From Aristolochia californica (taxonomy: Eukaryota > Streptophyta > Magnoliopsida > Piperales > Aristolochiaceae), in NCBI GenBank assembly GCA_029961685.1, contig JARWKL010000001.1, positions 23,758,295 through 23,822,294 of the forward strand: a stretch of 64,000 bases of DNA. The letters are read 5' to 3'. Numbering within the stretch: position 1 is the stretch's first letter; every line of letters starts with the position of its first letter. Below are positions 12,206 through 24,294 of this stretch, piece after piece. The notes beneath the pieces were generated by a model. That model did not search any database and had not been told where the DNA came from. It saw only the letters and a list, made by a program, of their open reading frames with translations. A program made the position numbers and the translations under genes.

Positions 12206-15200
12206 GATTTTTAACTGAGTGTTGACTCCCAATCCATAAGTCATTTATTTGGGTAATATGGCCCGTTAGGCATGATAAATCACTTTACAATTATGTATGA
12301 TCATTTGGTCAAATTTTTTGAAAATGGGCAAAATAATGGCTTGTTTGACTCGGGTAAATATCCCACCGCACGTTCACTTGAAAATTTAATGAGCGTTTAT
12401 TAGTCTCTGTAAAATGTTTGGATCCGTATGGATTTGCATCTTTAACATGTTTCAAGCCTGCATATCCATTTTTCAAGCATGTGTGAAAGAAATCTCTTGC
12501 TTATAAAATTCCAAGCGTTTAGGGTCAACAACTAGTGGAATTTCCCAAACTTGGACAAAAAAGCTTTTGTTTTCATTTGTGGATGTTTGAATAAATTTTC
12601 TTTACTTACATTTGTTGTTGTTTTAAATTTTTTCCATAGATAAACTCTAAAATTTTTGATTTTCTTGTGATCTTTTTGCCTTTTCGGTTTACTGGAGGAA
12701 GGGATAGTGAAAACTGAAAGTTTTGATTTAACAAAAAAGAGTACATCTAAAATGGAAATGCACAGTGCACAAATGTAGGGAGAGATAATTCCAAAGAGTG
12801 TTTTTAATTTTTAGGGATTGTAAGCTCTTTTTAGTTTTTATATATCACGTTTTCCAATCATCGAGAAAAGGGGGAGGCCGGGGATTTTTAGTCGAGTGTT
12901 GACTCCTGATCCATAAGTCTTTTCTTAGGGTAATATAGCCCGTTACACATGATAAATCAGTTTACAATCATCTATGATCGTAAGATCAGCTTATTGTAAA
13001 TGGGCAAAATAATGTCTTGTTTGACTCAAGTAAATGTCCCACCGCACGTTCTCTTTATAATTTAATGAGCGTTTGTTATTCTCTTTAAAAGTTTCTGATC
13101 CCTAGGTGATTTTCATCTTTAACATGTTTCAAGCGTGCATGTCCATTTTTAAAGCATGTGCGGAAGAGATCTCTTTCTTATAAAATTCCAATCTTTTATG
13201 GTTGAACTAGTGGAATTTCCCAAACTTGGATAACAAAACATTTGTGTTCATTTGTGGTGGCTAAATAAATTTTCTTTACTTGCTTTTGTTAATTTTTTAA
13301 ATTTTTTTCCATACATAAACTCCAAAATTTTTATTTTGATGTGATCTCTTTGCCTTTTTTGTTTACGGGATGAAGGCAGAGCGAAAACTCAAAGTTTTGA
13401 TTTAAGAAAAAAGAGTACATTTAAAATGGAAATGCACAATTCACTAATGAAGAAAGAGATAATTCCAAAGAGTGTGTGTAATTTTTAGGGATTGTGAGCT
13501 CTTTTTAATTTTTAAATATCAGGTTTTGCAATCGTCAGAAAAAGGGGGAGGCGGAGGAATTTTAACTGAGTGTTGACTCTCAATCCATAAGTCATTTCCT
13601 AGGGTAATATAGCCTGTTATGCATGATAAATCACTTTACAATCTTCTTTGATCGTTAGGTCAGCTTTTTGTAAATGAGCAAAATAATGGCTTGTTTGACT
13701 CCGGTAAATGTCCCACCACACGTTCACTTGATAGTTTAATGTGCGTTTGTTATTCTCTTTAAAAGGTTTGGATCCGTCGGTGATTTTTCGTCTTTTACAT
13801 GTTTCAAGCATGCATATCCATTTTTAAAGCATGTGTGGAAGAAATATCTTTCTTACAAAATTCCAAGTTGTTAGGCTTAATAACTTCTTGAATTTCCCAA
13901 ACTTGGTCAACAAAACTTTTGTGTTCATTTGTGGTGTGTGAATATATTTTCTTTACTTAGATTTGTTATTGTTTTAAATTTTTTCCATGAATAAACTCTT
14001 AAAATTTTCATTTTTTAGTGATCTATTTGCCTTTTTTGTTTATGGGATGAATGGAGAACGAAAACTCAAAGTTTTGATTTAGGAAAAAAGAGTAGATCTA
14101 AAATGGAAATGCACAATGCACAAATGTAGAGAGAGATAATTCCAAAGAGTGTTTGTAAATTTTAGGGATTGTGAGCTCTTTTTATTTTTTATATATCAGG
14201 TTTTACAATCGTCGGGAAAAGGGGGAGACGTGGGATTTTTAAATTAGTGTTGACACCCAATCTATAAGTCATTTCTTAGGGTAATATAGCCTGTTACGCA
14301 TGACAAAATGACTTTTCCATCATCTATGATCGTTAGGGCAGGTTTTCGTAAATGGGCAAAATAATGGCTTGTTTGACTCGAGTAAATATGCCACCGGTCG
14401 TTCACTTGATAATTTAATGATCGTTTGTTATTCTCATTAAAAGGTTTCGATCGATAGGTGATTTGCAACTTTAACATGTTTCAAGCATGCATATCCATTT
14501 TTAAAGCATGTGTGGAAGAAATCTCTTTCTTATAAAATTCCAAGCTGTTAGGGTAAACAACTAGTGGAATTTCCCAAACTTTGACAACAAAACATCTGTG
14601 TTTATTTGTGGTGTGTGAATAAATTTTCTATACCTACATTTGTTATTGTTTTAAATTTTTTCGATACATAAACTCTAAAAGTTTCATTTTGTTGTGATCT
14701 CTTGGCCTTTTTGGTTTACGGGATGAAAGGAGAGAGAAAACTCAAAATTTGATTGAAGAAAAAAGAGTACATCTAAAAAGGAATTACACAATGCATAAAT
14801 GTAGAGAGTGATAATGCCCAAGAGTGTCTATAATTTTTAGGGATTGTAAGCTTTTTTTAGTTTTTATATATCAGATTTTGCAATCATCGAAAAACGGGGG
14901 AGGTGGGGGATTTTCAATTGAGTGCTGACTCCCAATCCATATATCATTTCTTAGGGTAATATAGCCCGTTACGCATGATAAATCACTTTACAATCATCTA
15001 TGATCGTTAGGTCAGCTTTTTTTAAATGGGCAAAATAATGGTCGTTTGACTCGAGTAAATATCCCACAAGATGTTCACTTGAGAATTTAATGAGCGTTTG
15101 TTATTCTCTTTAAAATGTTTGGATCCATAGGTGATTTGCATCTTTAACATGTTTCAAGCATGCATATCCATTTTTAAAGCATGTGTGGATGAAATCGCTT

Positions 15201-16253
15201 TCTTATAAAATTCCAAGCCGTTAGGCTGGAACTAGTGGAATTTCCCAAACTTGGACAACAAAACTTTTGTGTCCATTTGTGGTGTGTGAATAAATTTTTT
15301 TTACTTACATTTGTTATTGTTATAAAATTTTTCTATACATAAACTCTAAAAGTTTCATTTTGTTGCGATCTATTTGCCTATTTTGTTTAAGGGATGAAGG
15401 GAGAGCGAAAAATCAATGTTTTGATTTAAAAAAAAAAGAGTACATCTAAAATGGAAATGCACAATGCACAAATGTTGAGAGACATAATTCCAAAGAGTGT
15501 TTGTAATTTTTAGGGATTGGGAGATCTTTTTAGTTTTTGTATATCCGCTTTTGCAACCGTTGGGAAAAAGGGGAGGCGGGGGATTTTTAACTGAGTGTTG
15601 ACTCCCATTCCATAAGTGATTTCTTAGGGTAATATAGCCCGTTACCCATGATAAATCACTTTACAATCATCTATGATCGTTAAGTCAACTTTTTGTAAAT
15701 GGGTAAAAGAGTGGCTTGTTTGACTCGGGTAAATATCGCACAGCACGTTCACTTGAGAATTTAATGAGCGTTTGTTATTCTATTTAAAATATTTGGATCG
15801 ATAGGTGATTTGCATCTTTAACATGTTTCAAACATGCATATTGATTTTTAAAGCATGTGGGGAAGAAATCTCTTTCTTATAAAACTCCAAGCAGTTAGGG
15901 TTGAAGTAGTGAAATTTCACTACCTTCGACAACAAAACTTTTGTGTTCATTTGTGGTGTGTGAATAAATTTTCTTTACTTACTTTTTTTTATGGTTTTAA
16001 ATTTTATCCAAACATAATCTCTAAAATTTTCATTTTGTGGTGATCTATATGCCTTTTTGGTTTACGGGATGAAGGGAGAGGGAAAACTCATTGTTTTGAT
16101 TTAAGAAAAAAGAGTACATCTAAAGTGGAGCACAATGCACAAATGTAGAGAGAGATAATTCCAAAGAGTATCTGTAATTTTTAGGGATTGTGAGCTCCGT
16201 TTAGTTTTTGTATATCTGGTTTTGCAATCGTTGGGTAAAAGGGGGAGGCGGGG
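11565..16253. repeat. Super-unit copy 1 (E-A-B/F-G-H-I-J)
   Basis: Seven monomers, 4,689 bp. E at 11565 and A at 12206. B at 12883 switches near 13,090 to an F-type tail (TTCCAATCTTTTATGGTTG). G at 13558 has CAATCTTCTTTGATCG and ACTTGGTCAACAAAAC. H at 14234 has GACAAAATGACTTTTCCATC. I at 14909 has GGATGAAATCGCTTTC and CCAAGCCGTTAGG. J at 15582 has TATCGCACAGCACG and GTGGGGAAGAAATC. Each has a counterpart in the same order at 17,601-24,294. The E monomer overlaps the shortened pentamer entry. Confidence 0.8.
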
Positions 16254-17600
16254 GATTTTTAACTGAGTGTTGAATCCCATTCCATAAGTCATTTCTTAGG
16301 GTAATATAGCCCGTTACGCATGATAAATCACTTTACAATCATCTATGATCCATAGGTCAACTTTTTGTAAATGGGCAAAAAAATGGCTTGTTTGACTCGG
16401 GTAAATATCCCACAACACGTTCATTTGAGAATTTATTGAGCGTGTTTTCATTCTCTTTAAAAGGTTTGGATCCATAGGTTATTTGCATCTTTAACATGTT
16501 TCAAGCATGCATATCCATGTTTAAAGCATGTGCGGAAGAAATCTCTTTCTTATAAAATCCCAAGTTGTTAGGGTTGAACTAGTGAAATTTCACAAACTTC
16601 GACAACAAAACATTTGTGGTCATTTGTGGTGTGTGAATAAATTTTATTTAAGTACATTTGTTATTGTTTTAAATTTTTTCCATACATAAACTCTAAAATT
16701 TTCATTTTGTTGTGATCTATTTGCCTTTTTGGTTTACGGGATGAAGGAAGAGTGAAAACTCAAAGTTTTGATTTATTAAAATAGAGAAAATCTAAAATGG
16801 AAATTCACAATGCACAAATATGGAGAGAGATAATTCCAAAGAGTGTCTGTAATTTTTAGGGATTGTGAGCTCTTTTTAGTTTTTATGTATCAGGTTTTGC
16901 AATCGTTTGGAAAAGCGGGTGGCGAGGGATTTTTAACTGAGTGTTGACTCCAATCCATAAGTCATTTCTTAGGGTAATATAGCCCGTTACGCATGATAAA
17001 TCACTTTACAATCATCTATGATCGTTAGGTCAGTTTTTTTTAATGGGTAAAATAATGGCTTGTTTGACTCGGGTAAGTATCCCACGACACGTTCACTTAA
17101 GAATTTAATGAGCGTTTGTTATTCTCTTTAAAAGGTTTTGATCCAAAGGTCATTTGCATCTTTAACATGTTTCAAGCATGCATATCCCTTTTTAAAGCAT
17201 CTGTGGAAGAAGTCTCTTTTTTCTAAAATTCCAAGCTATTAGGGTCAACAACTTGTGGAATTTGCCAAACTTGGACAACAAAATTTTGTGTTCATTTGTG
17301 GGGTGTGAATAAATTTTATTTACTGACATTTGTTATTGTTTTAAATTTTTTCCCTACATACACTCTAAAATTTTCATTTTGTTGTGATCTATTTGCTGTT
17401 TTGGTTTACGGGATGAAGGGAGAGCGAAAACTCAAAGTTTAGATTGAAGAAAATAGAGTACATCAAAAAAGAGAAATGCAAAATGCAAAAATTTAGAGAG
17501 AGATAATTCCAAAGAGTATTTGTAATTTTTGGGCAATGTAAACTCTTTCTAGTTTTTATATATTAGGTTGTGCAATCGTCGGGAAAAAGGGGAATCGGGG
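16254..17600. repeat. Junction monomers re-entering the A-E set
   Basis: The monomer at 16254 begins unlike any A-E type. From about 16,480 it carries B-type features (CCATGTTTAAAGCATGTGCGG, TAGTGAAATTTCACAAACTT). The next, at 16928, starts C-like (TTGACTCCAATCC, GTCAGTTTTTTTTAATGGG) and after about 17,115 becomes D-type (TTTTGATCCAAAGGTC, ATATCCCTTTTTAAAG, AACTTGTGGAATTTGCC). It is followed by E at 17601. There are thus two type switches within 1.35 kb. Confidence 0.75.
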
Positions 17601-20600
17601 GATTTTTAACTAAGTGTTGACTCCCTATCCATAAGTCATTTCTTAGGGTAATATAGCCCATTACTCTTGATAAATCACTTTACAATCATCTATGATCGTG
17701 AAGTCAAATTTTTGTAAATGGGCAAAATAATGGCTTGTTTGACTCGGGTAAATATCCCACCGCCCGTTCACTTGAGAGTTTAATCAGCGTTTGTTATTCT
17801 CTCTAAAAGGTTTTGATCCATAGGTGATTTGCATATTTAGCATGTTTCAAATTAAAGCATGTGTGGAAGAAATCTCTTTCTTATAAAATTCCAAGTTTTT
17901 AGGGTTGAACTAGTGGAATTTCCCAAACTTGGACAACAAAACTTTTGTGTTCATTTCTGGTGTGAGAATAACATTTCTTTACTTACATTTGTTATTGTTT
18001 TAAATTTTTTCCATAAATAAACTCTAAAATTTTCATTTTGTTGTGATCTATTTGCCTTTTTGGTTTACGGGATGAGGGGAGAGCGAAAACTCAAAGTTTT
18101 TATTTAAGAAAAATGAGTACATCTAAAATGGAAATGCACAACACACAAATGTAGAGAGATTTAATTCCAAAGAGTTTCTGTAATTTTTACGGATCATAAC
18201 CTCTTTTTTGTTTGTGTGTATATCAGGATTTGCAATCATCGGGAAAAGGGGGAGGTGGGGGATTTTTAATTGAGTGTTGACTCCCAATCCATAAGTCATT
18301 TATTAGGGTAATATAGCCCGTTAGGCATGATAAATCACTTTACAATCATCTATGATCGTTATGTCATTTTTTTGTTAATGGGCAAAATAATGGCTTGTTT
18401 GACTCGGGTAAATATCCCACCGCACGATCACTTGAGAATTTAATGAACGTTTAATATTCTCTTTAAAAGGTTTGGATCCGTATGTGATTTGCATCTTTAA
18501 CATGTTTCAAGCCTGCATATCCATTTTTCAAGCATGTGTGGAAGAAATCACTTTCTTATAAAATTTCAAGCTGTTAGGGTCAACAATTAGTGGAATTTCC
18601 CAAACTTGGACAGCAAAACTTTTGTTTTCATTTGTTGTTTTTGAATAAATTTTCTTACTTACATTTCTTGTTGTTCAAAACTTTTTCCATACATAAACTC
18701 TAAATTTTTTGATTTTCTTGTGATCGTTTTGCCTTTTTGGTTTAGTGGATGAAGGGATAGCGAAAACTGAAAGTTTTGATTTAACAAAAAAGAGTACATC
18801 TGAAATGGAAATGCACAATGCACAAATGTAGGGAGAGATAATTCTAAAGAGTGTTTTTAATTTTTAGGGATTGTATGCTCTTTTTAGTTTTTATATATCA
18901 CGTTTACCAATCATCAAGAAAAGGGGAAGGCAGGGGATTTTTAGCTGTGTGTTGACTCCCAATCCATAAGTCTTTTCTTAGGGAAATATAGCCCGTTACA
19001 CATGATAAATCAGTTTACAATCATCAATGATTGTAAGATCAGCTTATTGTAAATGGGCAAAATAATATCTTGTTTGACTCAGGTAAATGTCCCACCGCAC
19101 GTTCTCTTGATAATTTAATGAGCGTTTGTTTTTCTCTTTAAAAGGTTCTGATTCGTAGGTGATTTTCAATTTTAACATGTTTCAAGCATGCATATCCTTT
19201 TTTAAAGCATGTGCGGAAGAAATCTCTTTCTTATAAAATTCCAATCTTTTATGGTTGAACTAGTGAAATTTCCAAAACTTGGACAACAAAACATTTGTGT
19301 TCATTTCTGGTGGGTAGATAAATTTTCTTTACTTGCATTTGTTATTGTTTTAAATTTTTTTCCATACATAAACTCCAAAATTTTCATTTTGATGTGATCT
19401 ATTTGCCATTTTGGTTTACGGGATGAAGGCTCAGCGAAAACTCAAAGTTTTGATTTAAGAAAAAAGACTACATAAAAAATGGAAATGCACAATGCACAAA
19501 TGTAGAGAGACATAATTCCAAAAAGTTTTTTTTATTTTTAGGCATTGTAAGCTCTTTTTAGTTTTTATATATCAGGTTTTCCTATCACCAGGAAAAGAGG
19601 GAGAGGGGGGGATTTTTAATTGAGTGTTGACTCCCAATCCAGAAGTCATTTCTTAGGTAAATATAGCTCGTTACGCCTGATAATTCACTTTACAATCATC
19701 TATGATCATTAGGTCAGCTTTTTGTAAATGGGCAAAATAATGGTTGTTTGAATCGGGTAAATATCCCACTGCATGTTCACTTAAGAATTTAATGAACGTT
19801 TGTTATTCTCATTAAAAGGTTTGGATCGATAGGTTATTTGAATCTTTAACATGTTTCAAGCATGCATATCCATTTTTAAAGCATGTGTGGAAGAAATCTC
19901 TTTCTTATAAAATTCCAAGTTGTTAGGGTTGAACTAGTGGAATTTCCCAAACTTGGAAAAGAAAAATTTTGTGTTCATTTGTGGTGTGTGAATGAATTTT
20001 ATTTACTTACATTTGAGATTGTATTAAATTTTTTCCATACGTAAACTGTAAAATTTTCATTTTGTTCTGATCTATTTGCGTTTTTGGTTTAGGGGATGAA
20101 GGTTGAGCGAAAACTCAAAGTTTTGATTTAAGAAAAAAGAGTGCATCTAAAATAGAAATGTACAATGCACAAATGTAGAGAGACATAATTCCAAAGAGTG
20201 TCTGTAATTTTTAGGGATTGTGAGCTCTTTTTAGTTTTTGTATATCAGGTTTTGCAATCGTCGAGAAAAGGGGGAGGCAGGGGATTTTTAATTGAGTGCT
20301 CACTCCCTATCCATATGAGATTTCTTAGGGTAATATAGCCCGTTATGCATGATAAATCACTTTACAATAATCTATGATCATTAGGTCAGCTTTATGTATA
20401 TGGGCAAAATATTGGCTTGTTTGACTCGGGCAAATATCCCACCGCACGTTCACTTGAGAATTTAATGAGCATTTGTTATTCTGTTTAAAAGGTTTGGATC
20501 CATAGGTGATTTTCATATTTAACATGTTTAAAGCATGCATATCCATTTTTAAAGCATGTGTGGAAGAAATCTCTTTCTTTAAAATTCCAAGTTGTTAGGA

Positions 20601-23600
20601 TTGAACTAGTGGAATTTCCCATACTTGGACAACAAAACATTTGTGTTCATTTGTGGTGTGTGAATAAATTTTCATTACTAACATTTGTTATTGTTTTAAA
20701 TTTTTTCCATACATAAACTCTCAAATTTTCATTTTGTTGTGATCTATTTGCCTTTTTGGTTTCCGGGATGAAGGCAAAACGAAAACTTAGTGTTTTGATT
20801 GAAGAAAAAAGAGTACATCTAAAATGGAAATGCACAATTCACTATTGTAGAGAGAGATAATTCCAAAGAGTGTCTCTAATTTTAAGGGATTCTGAGCTCT
20901 TTTTAGTTTTTCTATATCAGGTTTTGCAATCGTCAGGAAAAGGGGGAGGCGGGGGATTTTTAACTGAGTGTTGACTTTCAATCCATAGGTCATTTCTTAG
21001 GGTAATATAGCCTGTTACGCATGAGAAATCACTTTACAATCTTCTTTGATCGTTAGGTTAGCTTTTTGTGAATGGGCAAAATAATGACTTATTTAACTCA
21101 TGTAAATGTCCCACCGCACGTTCACTTGATAGTTTAATGTGCATTTGTTATTCTCTTTAAAAGGTTTGGATCCGTAGGTGATTTTTGTCTTTAACATGTT
21201 TCAAGCATGCATATCCATTTTTAAAGCAAGTGTGGAAGAAATATCTTTCTTATAAAATTCCAAGCTGTTAGGCTCAATAACTGCTAGAATTTCCCGAACT
21301 TGGTCAACAAAACTTTTGTGTTCATTTGTGGTGTGTGAATAAATTTTCTTTAGTTAGATTTGTTATTTTTTAAAATTTTTTCCATACATAAACTCTAAAA
21401 TTTTCATTTTGTTGTGATCTATTTACCTTTTTGGTTTACGGGATGAAGGGAGAACGAAAACTCAAAGTTTTGATTTAAGAAAAAAGAGTAGATCTAAAAT
21501 GGAAATGCACAGTGCACAAATGTAGAGAGAGATAATTGCAAAGAGAGTCTATAAATTTTAGGGATTGTGAGCTCTGTTCATTATTTATATATCAGATTTT
21601 GCAATCGTCGGGAAAAGGGGGAGGTGGGGGATTTTTAAATAAGTGTTGACTCCCAATCTATAAGTCATTTCTTAGGGTAATATAGCCCGTTACGCATGAC
21701 AAAATGACTTTTCCATCATCTATGATTGTTAGGTCAGCTTTTTGTAAATGGGCAAAATAATGGCTTGTTTGACTCGAGTAAATATGCCACCGATCATTCA
21801 CTTGATAATTTAATGATCGTTTGTTATTCTCTTTAAAAGGTTTGGATCGGTAGGTGATTTGCATCTTTAACATGTTTCAAGCATGCATATCCATTTTTAA
21901 AGCATGTGTGGAAGAAATCTCTTTCTTATAAAATTCCAATCTGTTAGGGTAAACAACTAGTGGAATTTCCCAAACTTTGACAACAAAACATTCGTGTTTA
22001 TTTGTGGTGTGTGAATGAATTTTCTATAGTTACATTTTTTATTGTTTTAAAAGTTTCATTTTGTTGTGAGCTATTGGCCTTTTTGGTTTACGGGATGAAG
22101 GGAAAAAGAAAACTCAAAGTTTTGATTGAAGAAAAAAGAGTACATCTAAAAAGGAAATACACAATGCATAAATGTAGAGAGTGATAAAGCCAAAGAGTGT
22201 CTATAATTTTTAGGGATTTTAAGCTTTTTTTAGTTTTTATATATCAGGTTTTGCAATTGTCGAAAAAAGGGGGAGGTGGGGGATTTTTAATTGAGTGTTG
22301 ACTCCCAATCCATATCTCATTTCTTAGGGTAATATATCCCGTTACGCATGATAAATCACTTTACAATCATCTATGATCGTTAGGTCAGCATTTTGTATAT
22401 GGGCAAAATAATGGTCATTTGACTCGAGTAAATATCCCACAACACGTTCACTTGAGAATTTAATGAGCGTTTGTTATTCTCTTTAAAAGGTTCGGATCCA
22501 TAGGTGATTTGCATCTTTAACATGTTTCAAGTATGCATATCCATTTTTAAAGCATGTGTGGATGAAATCGCTTTCTTATAAAATTCCAAGCCGTTAGGGT
22601 GGAACTAGTCGAATTTCCCAAACTTGGACAACAAAACTTTTGTGTCCATTTGTGGTGTGTGAATAAATTTTTTTTCACTTACATTTGCTATTGTTATAAA
22701 ATTTTTCCATACATAAACTCTAAAAGTTTCATTTTGTTGCGATCAATTTGCCTATTTTGCTTACGGGATGAAGGGAGAGTGAAAACTCAATGTTTTGATA
22801 TAAAAAAAAAACAGTACATCTAAAATGGAAATGCACAATACACAAATGTTGAGAGACATAATTCCAAAGAGTGTCTGTAATTTTTAGGAATTGGGAGATA
22901 TTTTTAGTTTTTGTATATCTGCTTTTGCAACCGTCGGGAAAAAGGGGAGGCGGGGGATTTTTAACTGAGTGTAGACTCCCATTCCATAAGTGATTTCTTA
23001 GGGTAATATAGCCCGTTATGCAAGATAAATCACTTTTCAATCATCTATGATCGTTAAGTCAACTTTTTATAAATGGGGAAAATAATGGCTTGTTTGACTC
23101 GAGTAAATATCGCACAACACGTTCACTTGATAATTTAATGAGCGTTTGTTATTCTCTTTAAAAGGTTCGGATCCATAGGTGATTTGCAACTTTAACATGT
23201 TTCAAGCATGCATATCCATTTTTAAAGCATGTGTGGATGAAATCGCTTTCTTATAAACTTCCAAGCCGTTAGGGTGGAACTAGTGGAATTTCCCAAACTT
23301 GGACATCAAAACTTTTGTGTCCATTTGTGGTGTGTGAAAATTTTTTTTTTACTTACATTTGTTATTTTTATAAAAATTTTCAATACATATACTCTAAAAG
23401 TTTCATTTTGTGGTGATCTATTTGTCTATTTTGTTTACGGGATGAAGGTAGAGCGAAAACTCAATGTTTTGATTTAAAAAAAAAAAAAGTACATCTAAAA
23501 TAGAAATACACAATGCACAAATGTAGAGAGATTTAATTCCAAAGAGTGTCTTTAATTTTTAGGGATTGTGAGATCTTTATAGTTTTTGTATTTCAGGTTT

Positions 23601-24294
23601 TGCAACTGTCGGGAAAAGGGGGAGGCGAGAGATTTTTAACTGAGTGTTGACTCCCATTCCATAAGGGATTTCTTAGGGTAATATAGCCTGTTACGCATGA
23701 TGAATCACTTGACAATCATCTATGATCGTTAAGTCAATTTCTTGTAAATGGGGAAATTAATGGCTTGTTTGACTCGGGTAAATATCGCACAGCACGTTCA
23801 CTTGAGAATTTAATGAGCGTTTGTTATTTTATTTAAAATCTTTGGATCGATAGGTTATTTGCATCTTTAACATGTTTCAAACATGCATATTCATTTTTAA
23901 AGCATGTGGGGAAGAAATCTCTTTCTTATAAAATTCCAAGCAGTTAGGGTTGAAGTAGTGAAATTTCACTAACTTGGACAACAAAACTTTTGTGTTCATT
24001 TGTAGCGTGTAAATAAATTTTTTTACTTAATTTTTTTATTGTTTTAATTTTTTTCCATACATAATCTCTAAAATTTTCATTTTGTTGTGATCTATTTGCC
24101 TTTTTGGTTTACGGGATGAAGGGAGAGTGAAAACTTAATTGAAGAAAAAAGAGTACATCTAAAATGGAAATGCACAAAGCACAAATGTAGAGTGAGATAA
24201 TTCCAAAGAGTGTCTGCAATTTTTAGGGATTGTGAGCTCCTTTTAGTTTTTATATATCAGTTTTTGCAATCGTCAGGAAAAGGGGGAGGTGGGG
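17601..24294. repeat. Super-unit copy 2 with three extra monomers
   Basis: E 17601, A 18261, B/F 18936, then Y 19611 and X 20283 (absent from copy 1), G 20955, H 21630, I 22282, a second I-like monomer 22956, and J 23631. Offsets from copy 1 are about 6.04-6.06 kb for E, A and B/F, then about 7.37-7.40 kb for G, H and I, and 8.05 kb for J. The steps are two and then one monomer length. The two I-type monomers share GGATGAAATCGCTTTC and CCAAGCCGTTAGGGTGG. X is marked by GTGCTCACTCCCTATCC. Small deletions lie near 17,850 and 22,045. Confidence 0.8.
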
